Of a stretch of DNA of 64,000 nucleotides, positions 31,055 through 42,110 are shown piece after piece. Source of the stretch: Capsicum annuum. Taxonomy: Eukaryota; Streptophyta; Magnoliopsida; Solanales; Solanaceae. How positions within the stretch are numbered: the first letter of the stretch is position 1; each line of letters begins with the position of its first letter. A program made the translations under genes and the position numbers. The notes beneath the pieces were generated by a model. The model saw only the letters and a program-made list of their open reading frames with translations. It had not been told where the DNA came from and did no database searches. The stretch covers positions 170,423,388-170,487,387 of the forward strand of contig NC_061114.1 of assembly GCF_002878395.1 (NCBI RefSeq), in the 5' to 3' direction.

Positions 31055-33393
31055 TATAATACGACGTACATTTGATAGCTAAATTTAGCTACTAGAGTGT
31101 CAAGGATTAGCTTTAAAAATAAATAAATCTTGGTATATATAAAATTTTCAAGCTCTAGACCCACCAATGTGTAAGTAATTGTCTCAGCTTTCCAGCGATA
31201 CCAATTTTGCCTTAATTCGATACTCGGTTGAGAAGTTATGGCATTTTTAGTAAAATAGTATGGTGTTTTGACAGGCACCGTGACACGTGAAGGACAATTT
31301 CGTAATTGTCAAAATTCAGTAGAACACCACATTACATTGTGTTACAGTGAAATTCCAGTTCCTACTCATTTTTTTAAGTGATCCAATGCGATTTTAGCGC
31401 ATCGCGATGATGGAAAAAATGACACTCGTCCTTATTCCCTTAGCCCAATGCAATAGCCCCGCATCGCGTTGATGGGCAAAACTAGGACCATCTCTTTTCT
31501 AGTGAACCACCCGTTAGTGGTACATCGCGGTAGGTGTCCAAATCGAGATTTTTTCCAGTTTTTGATTTAAATTTTAAAAAGGTAATTTTGCCAATTCCCA
31601 AGCACCCAAGTCATGAATAACTCAAAATCAAACCTATTTCAAACATTCTCAGCTCACTTTTCATCAATTCTCTCTCAAGAAAACCTTAAACCTCAAAACT
31701 TAACCTCTACGAAATCAAATTTCCTCCATTATTTTACCAAGATAGCTCACAATTAAAGATTCCCAATCCAATAACTTCAAGAGGTCATCTTCAAAAGAAC
31801 AATTAGGAATTCAATATCAAGCTTTTTATTCAATTTCATCAATTAAGGTATGTGGGGTTTTGAAAAAGGATAAATCTTCCATCCTTGTGCCCAAAACTTG
31901 TTTTAAATTACAAATTACATGACTTTAGATGAATTTCAATTTAGGTTTCATATCCATTTATTGCTATTTGAAGATTATGATGCTTTAAGTGTTTTTTATG
32001 TTGAATTACATGTCTATTTTCATAAATTGATGCGTATGATTATATTTTACAAATTTTGAATTAAATTATGAATATTTACATTATCAAGCATGAACGTTAT
32101 GATGTTTTGACATGAATTTGAAGCATGGGTTATCAATCCCTAGTTGAATATTGTTATTTCAAGAATGATTATGCTTTTAAGCATCCCTTGAAATGTTTTT
32201 AGATAGCTTTTAATAAATATTTGAGCTTTTGATCTTTAGTTAAGATATGATATCCACTTTACAACTTAAATTTAGTTTTGAATGAGCAGATATACAGTTA
32301 GCTCTCAATATGAAACATTATGATTGTTAAAAGTGGATTTCCTATAGAATGACCGTATAGATTAAAGGGGGTAGTATTTAGCAATGAGAGAGAAGTGTGG
32401 GTTTAGTGCATACTACTTTCCTAGAACTACGAGCCAACGTAGGTACGGATTTAGTATTCCTATTTCTATATGGATGATAGTTACAGAAGTGATCACTTAG
32501 CTCAGGTTATACTCCCTGGTAAAAGTATGTCACCTCTCCCCAATGTGAGGTTTTCCCCTTAGGGTAATGAGACATTGAACTCCATGATAGCTCACGTGGT
32601 TTATGTCGATTAAGAGAACCTCCCTGCTAGTAAAAGTAAATAAACAACTTTTGATTATTTCACTAATAGTAAAGAATAATATAATAGTTTCTAGTATAAT
32701 ACAGCTTTCAAAAAAGAATAACTTTTAGACATTAAATGTGATGGCTCACCAGATTTACGTAGTATGTTTTATCATTCATGATTTATGATTTTTAGCTTTC
32801 AGTTATTCCAGTCATATGAGTCATTACATACAACATGCATATTATATGAATTTTAATTACAATGAGATATTTATTTTAATTATGCATTCACCATCATGTA
32901 CTCAGTATATCCTCAAAGTACTGATCCACATATATGTCTATGTGTTATATTTTCTTATAATGTAGGTTTAGGTTCTCAATCTCAGTAGTGTGAGTGATTT
33001 TGGGCATCTCTATCTACATCTTGACAGTTGGTGAGTCCTAATGCTTTAAGGGCCCATTTATCCAGACTTTCCACTTTTATAGTATTTAAGTAGTTACTTT
33101 CAGTTTAGTCCAAGTTAGTTGATGTTTGTCCCAATGACTCTCTAGTTTCTTTGAAGTAGAGGCTTGTTGGACTACTAGCTATTATATTCATACTTTAAGT
33201 ATTAGCTATCCAGATAGTATATTCAGTTAATCTCTAATAGTTTTGATAATATTCTATAGTTTAGCATTTGTATCCAATTAAATTACTTTAATATGAGTTA
33301 TAGACTTAGTAGTAGGCTTACAGGGTTAGTTTGAGATTACTCGTAGTCTTGAGTACCGTGTGACATCTTGGGACCAGGTTGTAGGGTGTTATA
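31055..33393 (+). repeat. E5 5' LTR
   Basis: Starts TATAATACGACG (mutated TGTAATACC) and ends GGGTGTTATA, three bases before the primer site region. It matches the 3' LTR throughout. It contains the CpG-bearing cluster near 31275-31530 (CACCGTGACACGTGAAGG, GCATCGCGATGATGG) and AAGGTATGTGGGG near 31845. Its first 1594 bp are also present at 19287-20874. Confidence 0.88.
31845..31853 (+). promoter_or_regulatory. Conserved splice-donor-like motif AAG|GTATGT in the LTR
   Basis: The sequence AAGGTATGT matches the plant 5' splice-site consensus. It occurs at the same relative place in every chromovirus LTR here: 20077 (copy A), 39175 (E5 3' LTR), 46265 and 53850 (E7), and on the minus strand near 1048, 8241, 9122, 15922, 56519 and 58981, although the surrounding LTR sequences differ. 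A leader intron is a possible reading; it is not shown by sequence alone. Confidence 0.45.
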
Positions 33394-33396
33394 AAC

Positions 33397-33410
33397 TTGG
33401 TATCACATTC
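33397..33410 (+). other. E5 primer-binding site (initiator tRNA-Met type, decayed)
   Basis: TTGGTATCACATTC, matching the iMet complement in the first part (TGGTATCA) and mutated after it. Confidence 0.8.
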
Positions 33411-33597
33411 TAAGGTTTAAAGAGTCCTACGGAGTTAGACAAGTCGAGTTACGTAGAGTCTTGATTATAGGTGTGAAGCATGCCACATTTATGAGCAAGA
33501 GGCTACGGGACACGTCTAGGAAATCATCTCTTTCTTTGATAATCCATCATGCTTACATCTATCTCTATTTGCTATTAACTCATTGTCTTCTATGACA

Positions 33598-34760
33598 GAA
33601 CATACCTTCTCACAGAGCTAATGCCCATAGGAATGATAACCATCCACCCCAGCCTATTGATCCTCTAAATAAGAATGTGTCTTATACCAAATTTTGGGTT
33701 ACCTTTCAGGCATTAGCTTAAGCTGTAACTACTAATGTTCAAGCCAATAATTAGGTTGTAGTTCCATGTCAGCAAAAGGGTGATTTAGCTACAGCCAGAC
33801 TTTGTGACTTCGTGAGAATGAATCCGCTTGAATTCTTTGGGTCAAAGGTAGGTGAGGACCCACAGCTATATCTTGATAAGGTGAAAAATATCACCAAAGT
33901 TATGCATATTACTGAAGATGAGAGTGTGGAATTGGCTTTTTATAGGCTGAAGGATATTGCTTATGATTGGTTTGTTATGTAGAAGAAAGGTAGGGGTAAG
34001 AATGCAGCTCCCATGAGTTGATAAGTATTTCAGGATGCTTTTCTAGACAGGCTCTTTTTGTGTGAGTTGGAGGAAGCCAAGATTGAGGAGTTCATGAACC
34101 TGAGGTAGAGCTCAATGACAATGAAATAGTACTGCCTTAAGTTCAACCAGTTATCTAAGTATGCTTCAAAGTTGATAGCTAACACTAGATCTTTTATGGG
34201 TATGTTCGTTACCGAAGTGTTTGGATTAGTAGTCAAGGAGTGTAGGACTATCATGATTATTGGAAACATGGATCTTGCAAGATTGATGACTCATGCCCAA
34301 TAGATTGAGATAGAAAAGTTAAAGGGCAAAGATAGAGGTAATAAGAAGGCTAGAACTAGGCAGTTTGAGTATGGTCAGTCAAAGTGTGTAGGGGGAAATC
34401 ATTCGTAGTTTCAAAGTCGTCCACCTTTGCTAGAGCCATCTTTATGTAGTGCCCTCGTACCCAAAACTAAGCAGGAATAGTGGGGTAAGACTTCTATGTC
34501 CAGATCTCAGAATAGTATGGGTGAAATACCTAGTTATCCTTCAGTTTTAGATGTGGTAAAAATTATCCTAGTGAGTGCTTCTTGGGTCAAAAAAGTTGAT
34601 TTGGATATGGTTAGTTCATCCATGGTATCAAGGAGTGCTCTTATTCTAAGCAAGGAACCAGGGATGTTCGTCCCTAGACTCAGGCTAATAGTGTACCAGC
34701 TCCTATAGCTCGCTCAATACCTCCTCAAGTTGTATTATCTAGTACCAGTGGCGGTCAGCG
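33598..34760 (+). pseudogene. E5 gag
   Basis: The usual start ATG-CCT reads ATA-CCT at about 33600, so the start codon is lost by one G->A step. The capsid part is well preserved: LCDFVRMNPLEFFGSKVGED, QLYLDKVKNITKVMHI, ESVELAFYRLKDIAYDW, then FQDAFLDRLFLCELEEAKIEEF and LKFNQLSKYASKL. Stops interrupt it at TGG and CAG sites. The nucleocapsid part (34540-34660) is frameshifted with only remnants of the cysteine knuckles. Confidence 0.82.
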
Positions 34761-34829
34761 CCAAAATTGGTTCTTTCCTTTACCGTTTTGTCAGGAGCAG
34801 GAGAGCTCCCCAGATATTATTATTGGTAT

Positions 34830-35330
34830 GTTTTGTGTCTTTTATCTTGATGTTTTTGTGTTGTTGGACCTCGGGTCAAATTTCTCTTGTGTGACCATAT
34901 TAGTTGCAATAAATTTCTAAATAGGTCTTGAAAAGATCCCTAAGACCTTCTTAGTTTCTACCCTGTTGGGTGAGTCAGCCGTTGCCAAACAAATCTATAG
35001 AAAGTGTCCTATTACTTTTCTTTCATAAAATAACATTAGCTAATTTAATAGAGTTAGATATAGTCGACTTTGACCTTATTCTTGGTATAGATTGGATCAA
35101 TTTTTATTATGCATCCATTGATTGTCGCACCCGAGTGGTGAAGTTTCAATTTCCAGATGAGCAAGACTTTGAGCGAAAAGGTAATTTAATATCTCCCAAG
35201 AGTCATTTCATATCTTACCTTAAAGATAGAAAGTTGATCTCAAAAGGGTGTATCTATCATTTAGTTCGAGTCAAAGACACTTAGTCTAATACTCCAATAG
35301 TTCAGTCTGTCAATGTATTTAATGAGTTTC
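34830..35330 (+). pseudogene. E5 aspartic protease and linker
   Basis: Active-site segment VLLDLGSNFSCV near 34860-34890, then after stops and a frame change the open piece 34970-35284 with DIVDFDLILGIDWINFYYASID and SHFISYLKDRKLISKGCIYH (read in short segments). A TAG follows VRVKDT where most relatives continue. Confidence 0.8.
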
Positions 35331-36270
35331 CTGATTTCTTTCTTGAATATTTGCCAAGGGTACCTCTCGATCGAGAAATAGAATTTGGTATTGATCTTAT
35401 CCCAAATACTCAGCCTATTTCTATTTCACCATTTCATATGGCTCCAACTAAGCTGAAAGAGTTAAAAGAACGGGTTAAAGACCTCATAGATAAGGGTTTC
35501 ATAAGGCCAAGTGTCTCTCTATAGGGTGCTTCTATCCTATTCGTGCAAAAGAAAGATGCTTCTTTGTGAATGTGCATTGACTATCATCAGCTGAATAAAG
35601 TCACATTAAAAAACAAATGTCCCCTTCCAAGAATCAATGATTTATTCGATCAACTATAAGGTTCAAGTTATTTCTCCAAGAAAGACCTTAGGTCCGACTA
35701 TCATCAGCTTCGAGTAAGGGAATGTGATATTCGAAAGACAACTTTCAGAACCCATTATAGTCATTTTGAGTTTCTAGTTATGTCTTTTGGGCTAAAAATG
35801 CCCCAGAAGCCTTTATGGACTTAATGAACTATTTGTTCAAATAGTAACTATTTGTTCAAATAGTACCTAGACATCTTTGTCATAGTCTATCAATGATATC
35901 CACGTCTATTCCCGTAGTAAGGATGATCATGCAGACTATCTTAGAATTATGTTGAAAAATCTTAGAGATCACCAGTTGTTTACCAAATTCAACAACTATG
36001 CATTTTGGCTAAGTTCAATAGCTTTCCTCACTCATATTATTTCTAGTAATGGCATTAGAGTTGATCCCCAAAAGATTGAAGCAGTGAGAAACTAGCGTAG
36101 ACTCATCTCTCTATCAGACATTAGAAGTTTTTTGGGTTTAGCTGGCTATTATATATGATTTTTTGAGGGTTTTCCGTCAATTGCATCACCTATGACCAAA
36201 TTGACACAAAAGTAAGTTAAGTTTTAGTGGTTAGATTCCTCTGAGAAAAGTTTTTAGGAGTTAAAGACTC
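35331..36270 (+). pseudogene. E5 reverse transcriptase, heavily broken
   Basis: Fingers are readable (APTKLKELKERVKDLIDKGF, then a stop, then LFVQKKDASL), then [31 protein letters not shown] and FLVMSFGL. The catalytic box near 35875-35900 has lost a base, so the FIDD reading is frameshifted. A 19-bp tandem duplication sits just before it (35827-35864). The thumb (FWLSSIAFLTHIISSNGIRV-like, 36005-36065) follows. Cannot be active. Confidence 0.8.
35827..35864. repeat. 19-bp perfect tandem duplication in E5 RT
   Basis: AACTATTTGTTCAAATAGT occurs twice head to tail (35827-35845, 35846-35864). The other copies of RT in the window have it once (compare the GAACTAAGTGTTCAAGTAGT stretch of E7 at about 50458). 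It looks like slippage or fill-in repair after element death. Confidence 0.85.
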
Positions 36271-36680
36271 GACTCACTTCTGCCCCAGTTTTACCTCTCC
36301 CTGATGGTACAGATGGATTCATTGTGTATTGTGATGCCTCTAGAGTTGGCTTGGGTTATGTATTGATGCAAAGAGGTAAGGTCATATCCTATGTATGAAG
36401 ACATCTTAAGCCACAGAAAAAGAACTACCCTACCTATGATCTGGAGTTAGCTGTTGTTATGTTTGCATTGAAATTTTGGAGGCACTATCTTTATGGGGTG
36501 CATGTTGATGTGTTTATGAATCACAAAAGTTTGAAGTACGTGTTCATTTAAAGGGAGTTAAATATTTGTCAAAAAGGTGGTTAGAATTGTTGAAGGATTA
36601 TGATATGAGTGTGGTATATGATACGGGCAAGGCCAATGAGTGGTAGATTCTCTTAGTAGATTATATATGGGTTGTGTTGC
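36271..36680 (+). pseudogene. E5 RNase H
   Basis: [20 protein letters not shown] carries the first catalytic Asp, then [13 protein letters not shown] followed by TGA, then [20 protein letters not shown] with the Glu, and [12 protein letters not shown] before a TAA. A small deletion follows near 36560. The end (YDTGKANE) leads into a frameshift at the ADALSR site. Confidence 0.82.
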
Positions 36681-36779
36681 TCACGTGGAAAATGATAAGA
36701 AGGAACTAGTTTGGGAAGTTCACCAGTTGGCTACATTGGGTGTGAGGTTAGTTGACTCAGTTAATAGTGTGTTGAGATA

Positions 36780-37690
36780 TACAACAAAATGGTAGAGGTT
36801 TTCTCCCAAGGGAGAGATAGTATGTTGAGATACTAGAGTAGATTGTGTGTGCCATGTGTTGATGATTTGAGACAACGAATTATGGCAGAAGCACATGGTG
36901 TGTGTTATTCTATCTATCCGAGAGCCACCAAGATGTACTGTGATCTACAGGAAATCTTTTGGTGGAGTGGTATGAAGAAGGGTATTGTAGAATATATGTC
37001 TAAGTGTTTAGTTTTTCAACAGGTTAAAGTAGAGCACCAAAGACCTGATGGCATATTGCAGGAGTTTGGTATTCCCACTTGGAAGTGGTAAGAGGTAAAT
37101 ATGGACTTTGTGACTGGATTACCCCATTCATGCCATCAGCATGATTTGATTTGGGTTATAGTATATAGATTGACTAAATTAGCTTATTTCATGCCGGTTT
37201 GCACATCCTACACAGCTGAAGATTATTCTAAGTTGTATATTAGCGAGTTACTCAAATTTCATGGAGTTTCTTTGTCTATCATCTCAGCTAGGGGTACTCA
37301 GTTTACCTCTTAGTTCTGGAAAGACTTTTATAAGGTTCTTGGTACCTAAGTTAATCTCAATTCAGCCTTTCATCTATAGATAGGTGGTCAGACAGAGAGG
37401 ACAATTCAGACCTTAGAGGATATGTAGAGGGATTGTGTTCTTGATTTCAAATTTAGTTGGGATGAGAATTTTCTATTGATTGAGTTGGCCTATAATAACG
37501 GTTACCATGTTATTATCCAAATAGCCCCATTTGAGGCTCTTTATAGGTGGAGATGTAGATCTCCAGTAGGTTGGTTCAAAGTGGGTGAGGCTACTTTGAT
37601 TGGACCAAATATGGTGTTTAAAGATATGGAGAAACTTCAGTTGATTTCAAGAAAGAATGAAAGCAGCTTAGAGTCATTAGAAATCGTATG
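36780..37690 (+). pseudogene. E5 integrase zinc finger and core
   Basis: The HHCC finger is at 36840-37030 (AEAHGVCYSIYPRATKMYCD, then CLVFQQVKVEHQ; the CxxC reads C-x-V, and the second His position shows Tyr). The core has MDFVTGLPHSCHQHDLIWVI (first Asp), HGVSLSIISARGTQFTS (second Asp reads Ala) and TIQTLEDM (Glu present but the preceding QAE region is altered). Open pieces are 36843-37091, 37101-37313 and 37476-37721. Confidence 0.82.
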
Positions 37691-38160
37691 CAGATGTGAG
37701 AAGGAGAGATCTTGGGTTTGAAGTAGATAACCTTGTATATTTGAAAGTTTCACCCATGAAGGGGGTGAAGAGATTTGGCAAAAAGGGGAAGCTTAGTCCC
37801 CAATATTTAGGACCCTATAGGATTTTGAATCATGTTGGGAAGGTAGCATATGAGCTTGAGCTACCCGCAGACTTGTCCTCAGTTCATCCTGTTTCCATGT
37901 ATCCTTATTGAAGTAGTGCATGGATGATTCAGCCATTGTATTTCCTCTAGAAAGTATAGATATTCAGAATATCCTCTTATACAAAGAAGTTCCACTAGAG
38001 ATCCTTGATCATCAGATTCGTAGACTAATGAACAAAGAAGTTCCCTTGGTTAAAGTTTGGTGACGAAATCAGTCCATTGAGGGCGCTACTTGGGAAACAG
38101 AAGAATACATGCATACCAAGTATCCTCATCTCTTTTCCACAAATTTAGATTCAATCGAAG
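37691..38160 (+). pseudogene. E5 integrase C-terminus and chromodomain-like tail
   Basis: FEVDNLVYLKVSPMKGVKRF, LSPQYLGPYRILNHVGKVAY and LELPADLSSVHPV are open at 37696-37911. A frame change follows, then FPLESIDIQNILLYKEVPLE, ILDHQIRRL and KEVPLVKVW before TGA where relatives have Trp. The end EGATWETEEYMHTKYPHLFS is readable. Confidence 0.82.
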
Positions 38161-38374
38161 GTAATAGTCTTCCTTAATTCAGTTCTTTTCAAGTCTCAGA
38201 TTCAGCTATATAGTTAAGTTATCTTCATGTAAATTCATGCACTCGCAGATTAGTTCAGTCGCTCAGTATTTTTTATATTCAGTCATATAAATTGTTTCAG
38301 TTGTTCATGCCAGTATATAGCCTCAGTTCCTTAGTATTTTCAGATAAACTAACCTCATTCAAGGATTAATTTTC

Positions 38375-38389
38375 CCAAGGAGAAGATAA
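38375..38389 (+). other. E5 polypurine tract
   Basis: CCAAGGAGAAGATAA directly before TGTAATACCCC, a mutated form of the AAGGGGGAGATAT tract. Confidence 0.78.
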
Positions 38390-40711
38390 TGTAATACCCC
38401 ATACTTTTCCTAGCTAAATTTAGCTCCTATTATTTCAAGGATTAGTTTTAAAAATGAATAAATCTTGGTACATATAGAATTTTAAAGCTCTAGACCCACC
38501 AATGTGTAGGTAATTGACTCGTCTTTCCAATGATACCAATTTTACCTTAATCTGATACTCGGTTGAGAAGTTATGGCATTTTTAGTACAACAGCAAGGCA
38601 TTTTGATAGGCACCGCATCGCGGTAAAGGACAACTTTACAAATATTAGAATCTAGTGGAGCACTATGATTACATCATACTGTAGTGGAATTCAAGTTCTA
38701 ACTCGTCCTTTTTCCAGTGAGGAGACACGATTTCAGTCCATCACAGCGATGTCCAAAATAGGACTCATTTCTTTTCCAGTAGCCCAATGCGATAGCCCCA
38801 CGTCGCATTGATAGGCAAAATCAAGCTCGTCCCTTTTCAAGTGAACCACAACGATAATGGTGCATCGTGGTGGGTGGCCAAATCGATATTTTTCCAGTTT
38901 TTTAGTTAAATTTTAAAAGGAAAATTTAGTCAATTCCAAAGCCCCCAAGTCGTGAATAACACAGAGTTAAACTTATTCTAAGCTCGCTTTTAATCAATCC
39001 TCTCTCAAGAAAACCCTAAACCTCAAAACTTAACCTCTAAGAAATCAAATTTCCTCGATTCTTTTTCCAATATATCTCAAAACTAAAGAATCTCAATCCA
39101 AGAACTTCAAGAGATCATATTCAAAAGCACAATTAGGAATTCAAGATCAAGCTATTTATTCAATTTCATCAATTAAGGTATGTGGGGTTTTGAAAAAGGA
39201 TAAATCTTCCATCCTTGTGACCAAAACTAGTTTTAAATTACCAATTTACATGACTTTACATAAATTTCAATTTAGATTTCATACCCATTTATTGCTATTT
39301 GAAGATTAGGATGTTTTAAGTGTTTTTTATGTTGAATTACATGTCTACTTTCATAAATTGATGCGTATGATTATATTTTACAAATTTTGAATTGAATTAT
39401 GAATATTTACATTATCAAACATGAACGTTATGATGTTTTGACATGAATTTGAAGCATGGGTTATCAATCCCTAGTTGAATATTGTTATTTCAAGAATGAT
39501 TATGCTTTTAAGCATCCCTTGAAATGTTTTTAGATAGCTTTTAATAAAGATTTGAGCTTTTGATCTTTAGATAAGATATGATATCCACTTTACAACTTAT
39601 ATTCAGTTTTGAATGAACAGATACACATTTAGCTCTCAATATGAAATATTATGACTTTTAAAAGTGGATTTCCTACAGAATGAGCATACAGATTAAGGGA
39701 GTAGTATTTAGCACCGAGCGGAAAGTGTGGGTTTAGCGCATCCTACTTTTCTAGAACTGTGATCCAACGTAGGTACACATTTAATATTCCTATTTCTATA
39801 TGGATGACAGTTACAAAAGTGATCACTTAGCACTGGTTATACTCCCTGGCAAGAGTATGATACCTCTCCCCAATGTAGGTTTTCCCCTTAGGGGAAAAAG
39901 ACGTTGGACTCCATGATAGCTCACATGGTTTATGTCGGTTAAGGGAACCTCCCTGCTAGTAAAAGTAAATAAATAGCTTTTGAGTATTTCCCTATTAGAA
40001 ATGGATAACAGAATAGTTTTTAGCACAATACAACTTTAAAAAAAGAACAGCTTTTATACTTTAAATGTGATGGCTCACCAAATTTATGCAGTATGTTTTA
40101 TCATTCATGATTTATGATATTAGTTATAAGTTATTCCAGCCATGTGAGTCATTACATACAGTATGCATATTCTATAAATTTTAATAACATTGAGATATTA
40201 CTTTTACTTATGCATTCACTCCCATGTATTCAGTCTATCCTCAAAGTACTGATCCATAGATACGTCTATGTGCTACATTGTCTGATAATGTAGGTTCAGG
40301 TCCTCAGTCTTAGTAGCATAATTGATTTTAAGTATCTCTATCTACATCCCGATAGTTGTTAAGTCCTCATGGTTCGAAGGTCTATTTATCCAGAATTTCA
40401 GCTTTTATAGTATTTTAGTAGTTACTTTCAGTTTATTCCAAGTCAGTTGGGGGTTTGTCCCAATATTTCTCTAGTTTCTTAGTAGTAGAGTCTTGTCAAA
40501 CTACTAGCTATTATATTCATACTTATAGTATTAGTTATCCAGATAATATATTCTATTGATCACAGATAGCTTTTATAATATTTAATATTTTAGCATTTCT
40601 ATTTGATTAAATTTCTTTAATATGATATATAAGGCTTACAGGGTTAGCTTGAGACTACTCATATTCTTGAGCACCGTGTGATGTCTTAGGAATAGGTTTC
40701 GGGGTATTACA
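38390..40711 (+). repeat. E5 3' LTR
   Basis: Starts TGTAATACCCC and ends CGGGGTATTACA at 40711, both canonical. It is clearly diverged from the 5' LTR and is less like copies A and B than they are like each other. It contains AAGGTATGTGGGG near 39175. Confidence 0.88.
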
Positions 40712-40716
40712 ATTTC

Positions 40717-41080
40717 AAACTACTCTGGACCCAAACATTTCCCTCAGCTGAGTCAAGTAACCGCACACCTAGTCTAGCCAACTGGTGAACTTCTCAAACT
40801 AATTCTTTCATATCATTGTCCATACGAGCAACACTGCCCATTGATAGTTTAGTAAGGGAATCTTCCACTACATTATCCTTGCCCAGATGGTATAAAACAC
40901 TCATGTTGTAATCTTTCCGTAATTCTAACAACCTCCTCTGAAGGAGCTTTAATTTTCTCTAAGTAAACACATATTACAAGCTTTTGTGGTCTGCGAACAC
41001 ATCAGTATGCACCCTATTTTCAATACAAACACAACAGCAGCTAACTTAAGATCATGGGTAGGGTAGTTCTTTTTGTGAGG
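40717..41080 (-). pseudogene. E3 RNase H end and linker
   Basis: Minus-strand segments show LARLGVRLLDSAEG-like linker sequence at 40740-40790, MGSVARMDND near 40820-40850, and YHLGKDNVVEDSLTK-like RNase H end near 40840-40890. A deletion near 41010-41020 removes part of the [11 protein letters not shown] block. Confidence 0.74.
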
Positions 41081-41539
41081 CTAAAGTTTTCTAGAGGCAT
41101 AGGCTATGACCTTACCTCTCTGCATCAAAACATAACCCATACCGACTCTAGAAACATCATGATAGGCAACGAATATATCCATACCATCAGGTAGTGCTAA
41201 AATTAAGGCTGAAGTGAGTTGAGTCTTAAACTCTTTTAAACTCTTCTTACAGGAATCTGACCACTGAAACTTAACTTTCATTTGAGTTAATCTCAACATG
41301 GGGGATGCAATAGAAGAAAATCCCTCAAAAAAGTATTGGTAATAGCCAGCTAAACCCAAGAAACTCTTATTGTCTGATAGAGAGATGGGTCTAGTCCAGT
41401 TTGTCACTACTTCAGTCTTTTGAGAATCAACTCTTATTCCATCATTGGAAATAATATGACTGAGGAAAGCTACTAATCTTAGCCAAAATTTACTCTTGCT
41501 GAATTTGGTGAACAACTGGTGGTCTTTAAGACTTTGCAA
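41081..41539 (-). pseudogene. E3 RT thumb, connection and RNase H start
   Basis: An open piece of 152 codons: [53 protein letters not shown], then FKTQLTSALILALPDGMDIF and VAYHDVSRVGMGYVLMQRGK. The RNase H box reads YHDVS for YCDAS but keeps the Asp. This is the longest unbroken pol stretch of E3. Confidence 0.84.
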
Positions 41540-42110
41540 ACAATTCTAAGATAGTCTGCATAGTCATTCTCACTATGAGAATAGACAAGAATATTATCGA
41601 TAAAGACTATGACAAACATGTCTAAGTACTGTTAGAACAATCTGTTCATCGTGTCCATAAAGGCTGCTGGAGTATTTGTTAGCCCAAAAGACATGACTAG
41701 GAATTCAAATTGAATATAACGGGTTCTAAAAGCTATCTTTGAAATATCATATTCCCTTACTCTAAGATGGTGATAGCCGGATCTAAGTCTATCTTAGAAA
41801 GTAACTTGCACCTTAGAGTTGGTCGAATAAGTCATCAATCCTACAAAGGGGTTATTAATTTTTGATTGTGACTTTATTCAACTAACGGTAGTCAATGCAC
41901 ATTCGCAGAGAACCATCTTTATTTCGCACGAATAGGATGGGAGTACCCCATAGAGAGATACTTGGCCTTATGAAACCTTTATCTAAGAGGTCTTTAAGCT
42001 GTTCTTTCAAATCCTTAATCTTTGTTAGAGACATACGATATGGAGGAATAGAGATGGGTTGAGTACCAGGAAGAAGGTCAATACTGAAATCTCTTTCTCT
42101 ATCAGGAGGT
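41540..42110 (-). pseudogene. E3 RT fingers and palm, catalytic Asp replaced
   Basis: Palm motif near 41580-41620 reads VFIDNILVYS: the second active-site Asp is Asn (GAT to AAT). Upstream parts include [22 protein letters not shown] and LYLMAPN-like fragments broken by stops. The end [16 protein letters not shown] leads into the protease linker. Confidence 0.8.

Larger units (their letters stand above)
28631..32648. repeat. Direct duplication, copy B (4.0 kb)
   Basis: Partner of 16968-20874. Its left edge (GAATCTCAACTAG) abuts X protease. On its right the E5 LTR simply continues, so copy B retains the natural right-hand context and copy A the natural left-hand context. Junction microhomology is at most a few bases (GAAT). 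Confidence 0.8.
31055..40711 (+). mobile_element. E5: complete but dead chromovirus inserted in E3 pol, plus strand
   Basis: LTRs of 2339 bp (31055-33393) and 2322 bp (38390-40711) flank primer site, gag, protease, RT, RNase H, integrase, tail and polypurine tract in normal order. The five bases before it are ATTCC (31050-31054) and after it ATTTC (40712-40716), a one-mismatch target duplication. E3 pol sequence resumes directly at 40712. Stops and frameshifts are found in every domain. Confidence 0.88.
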
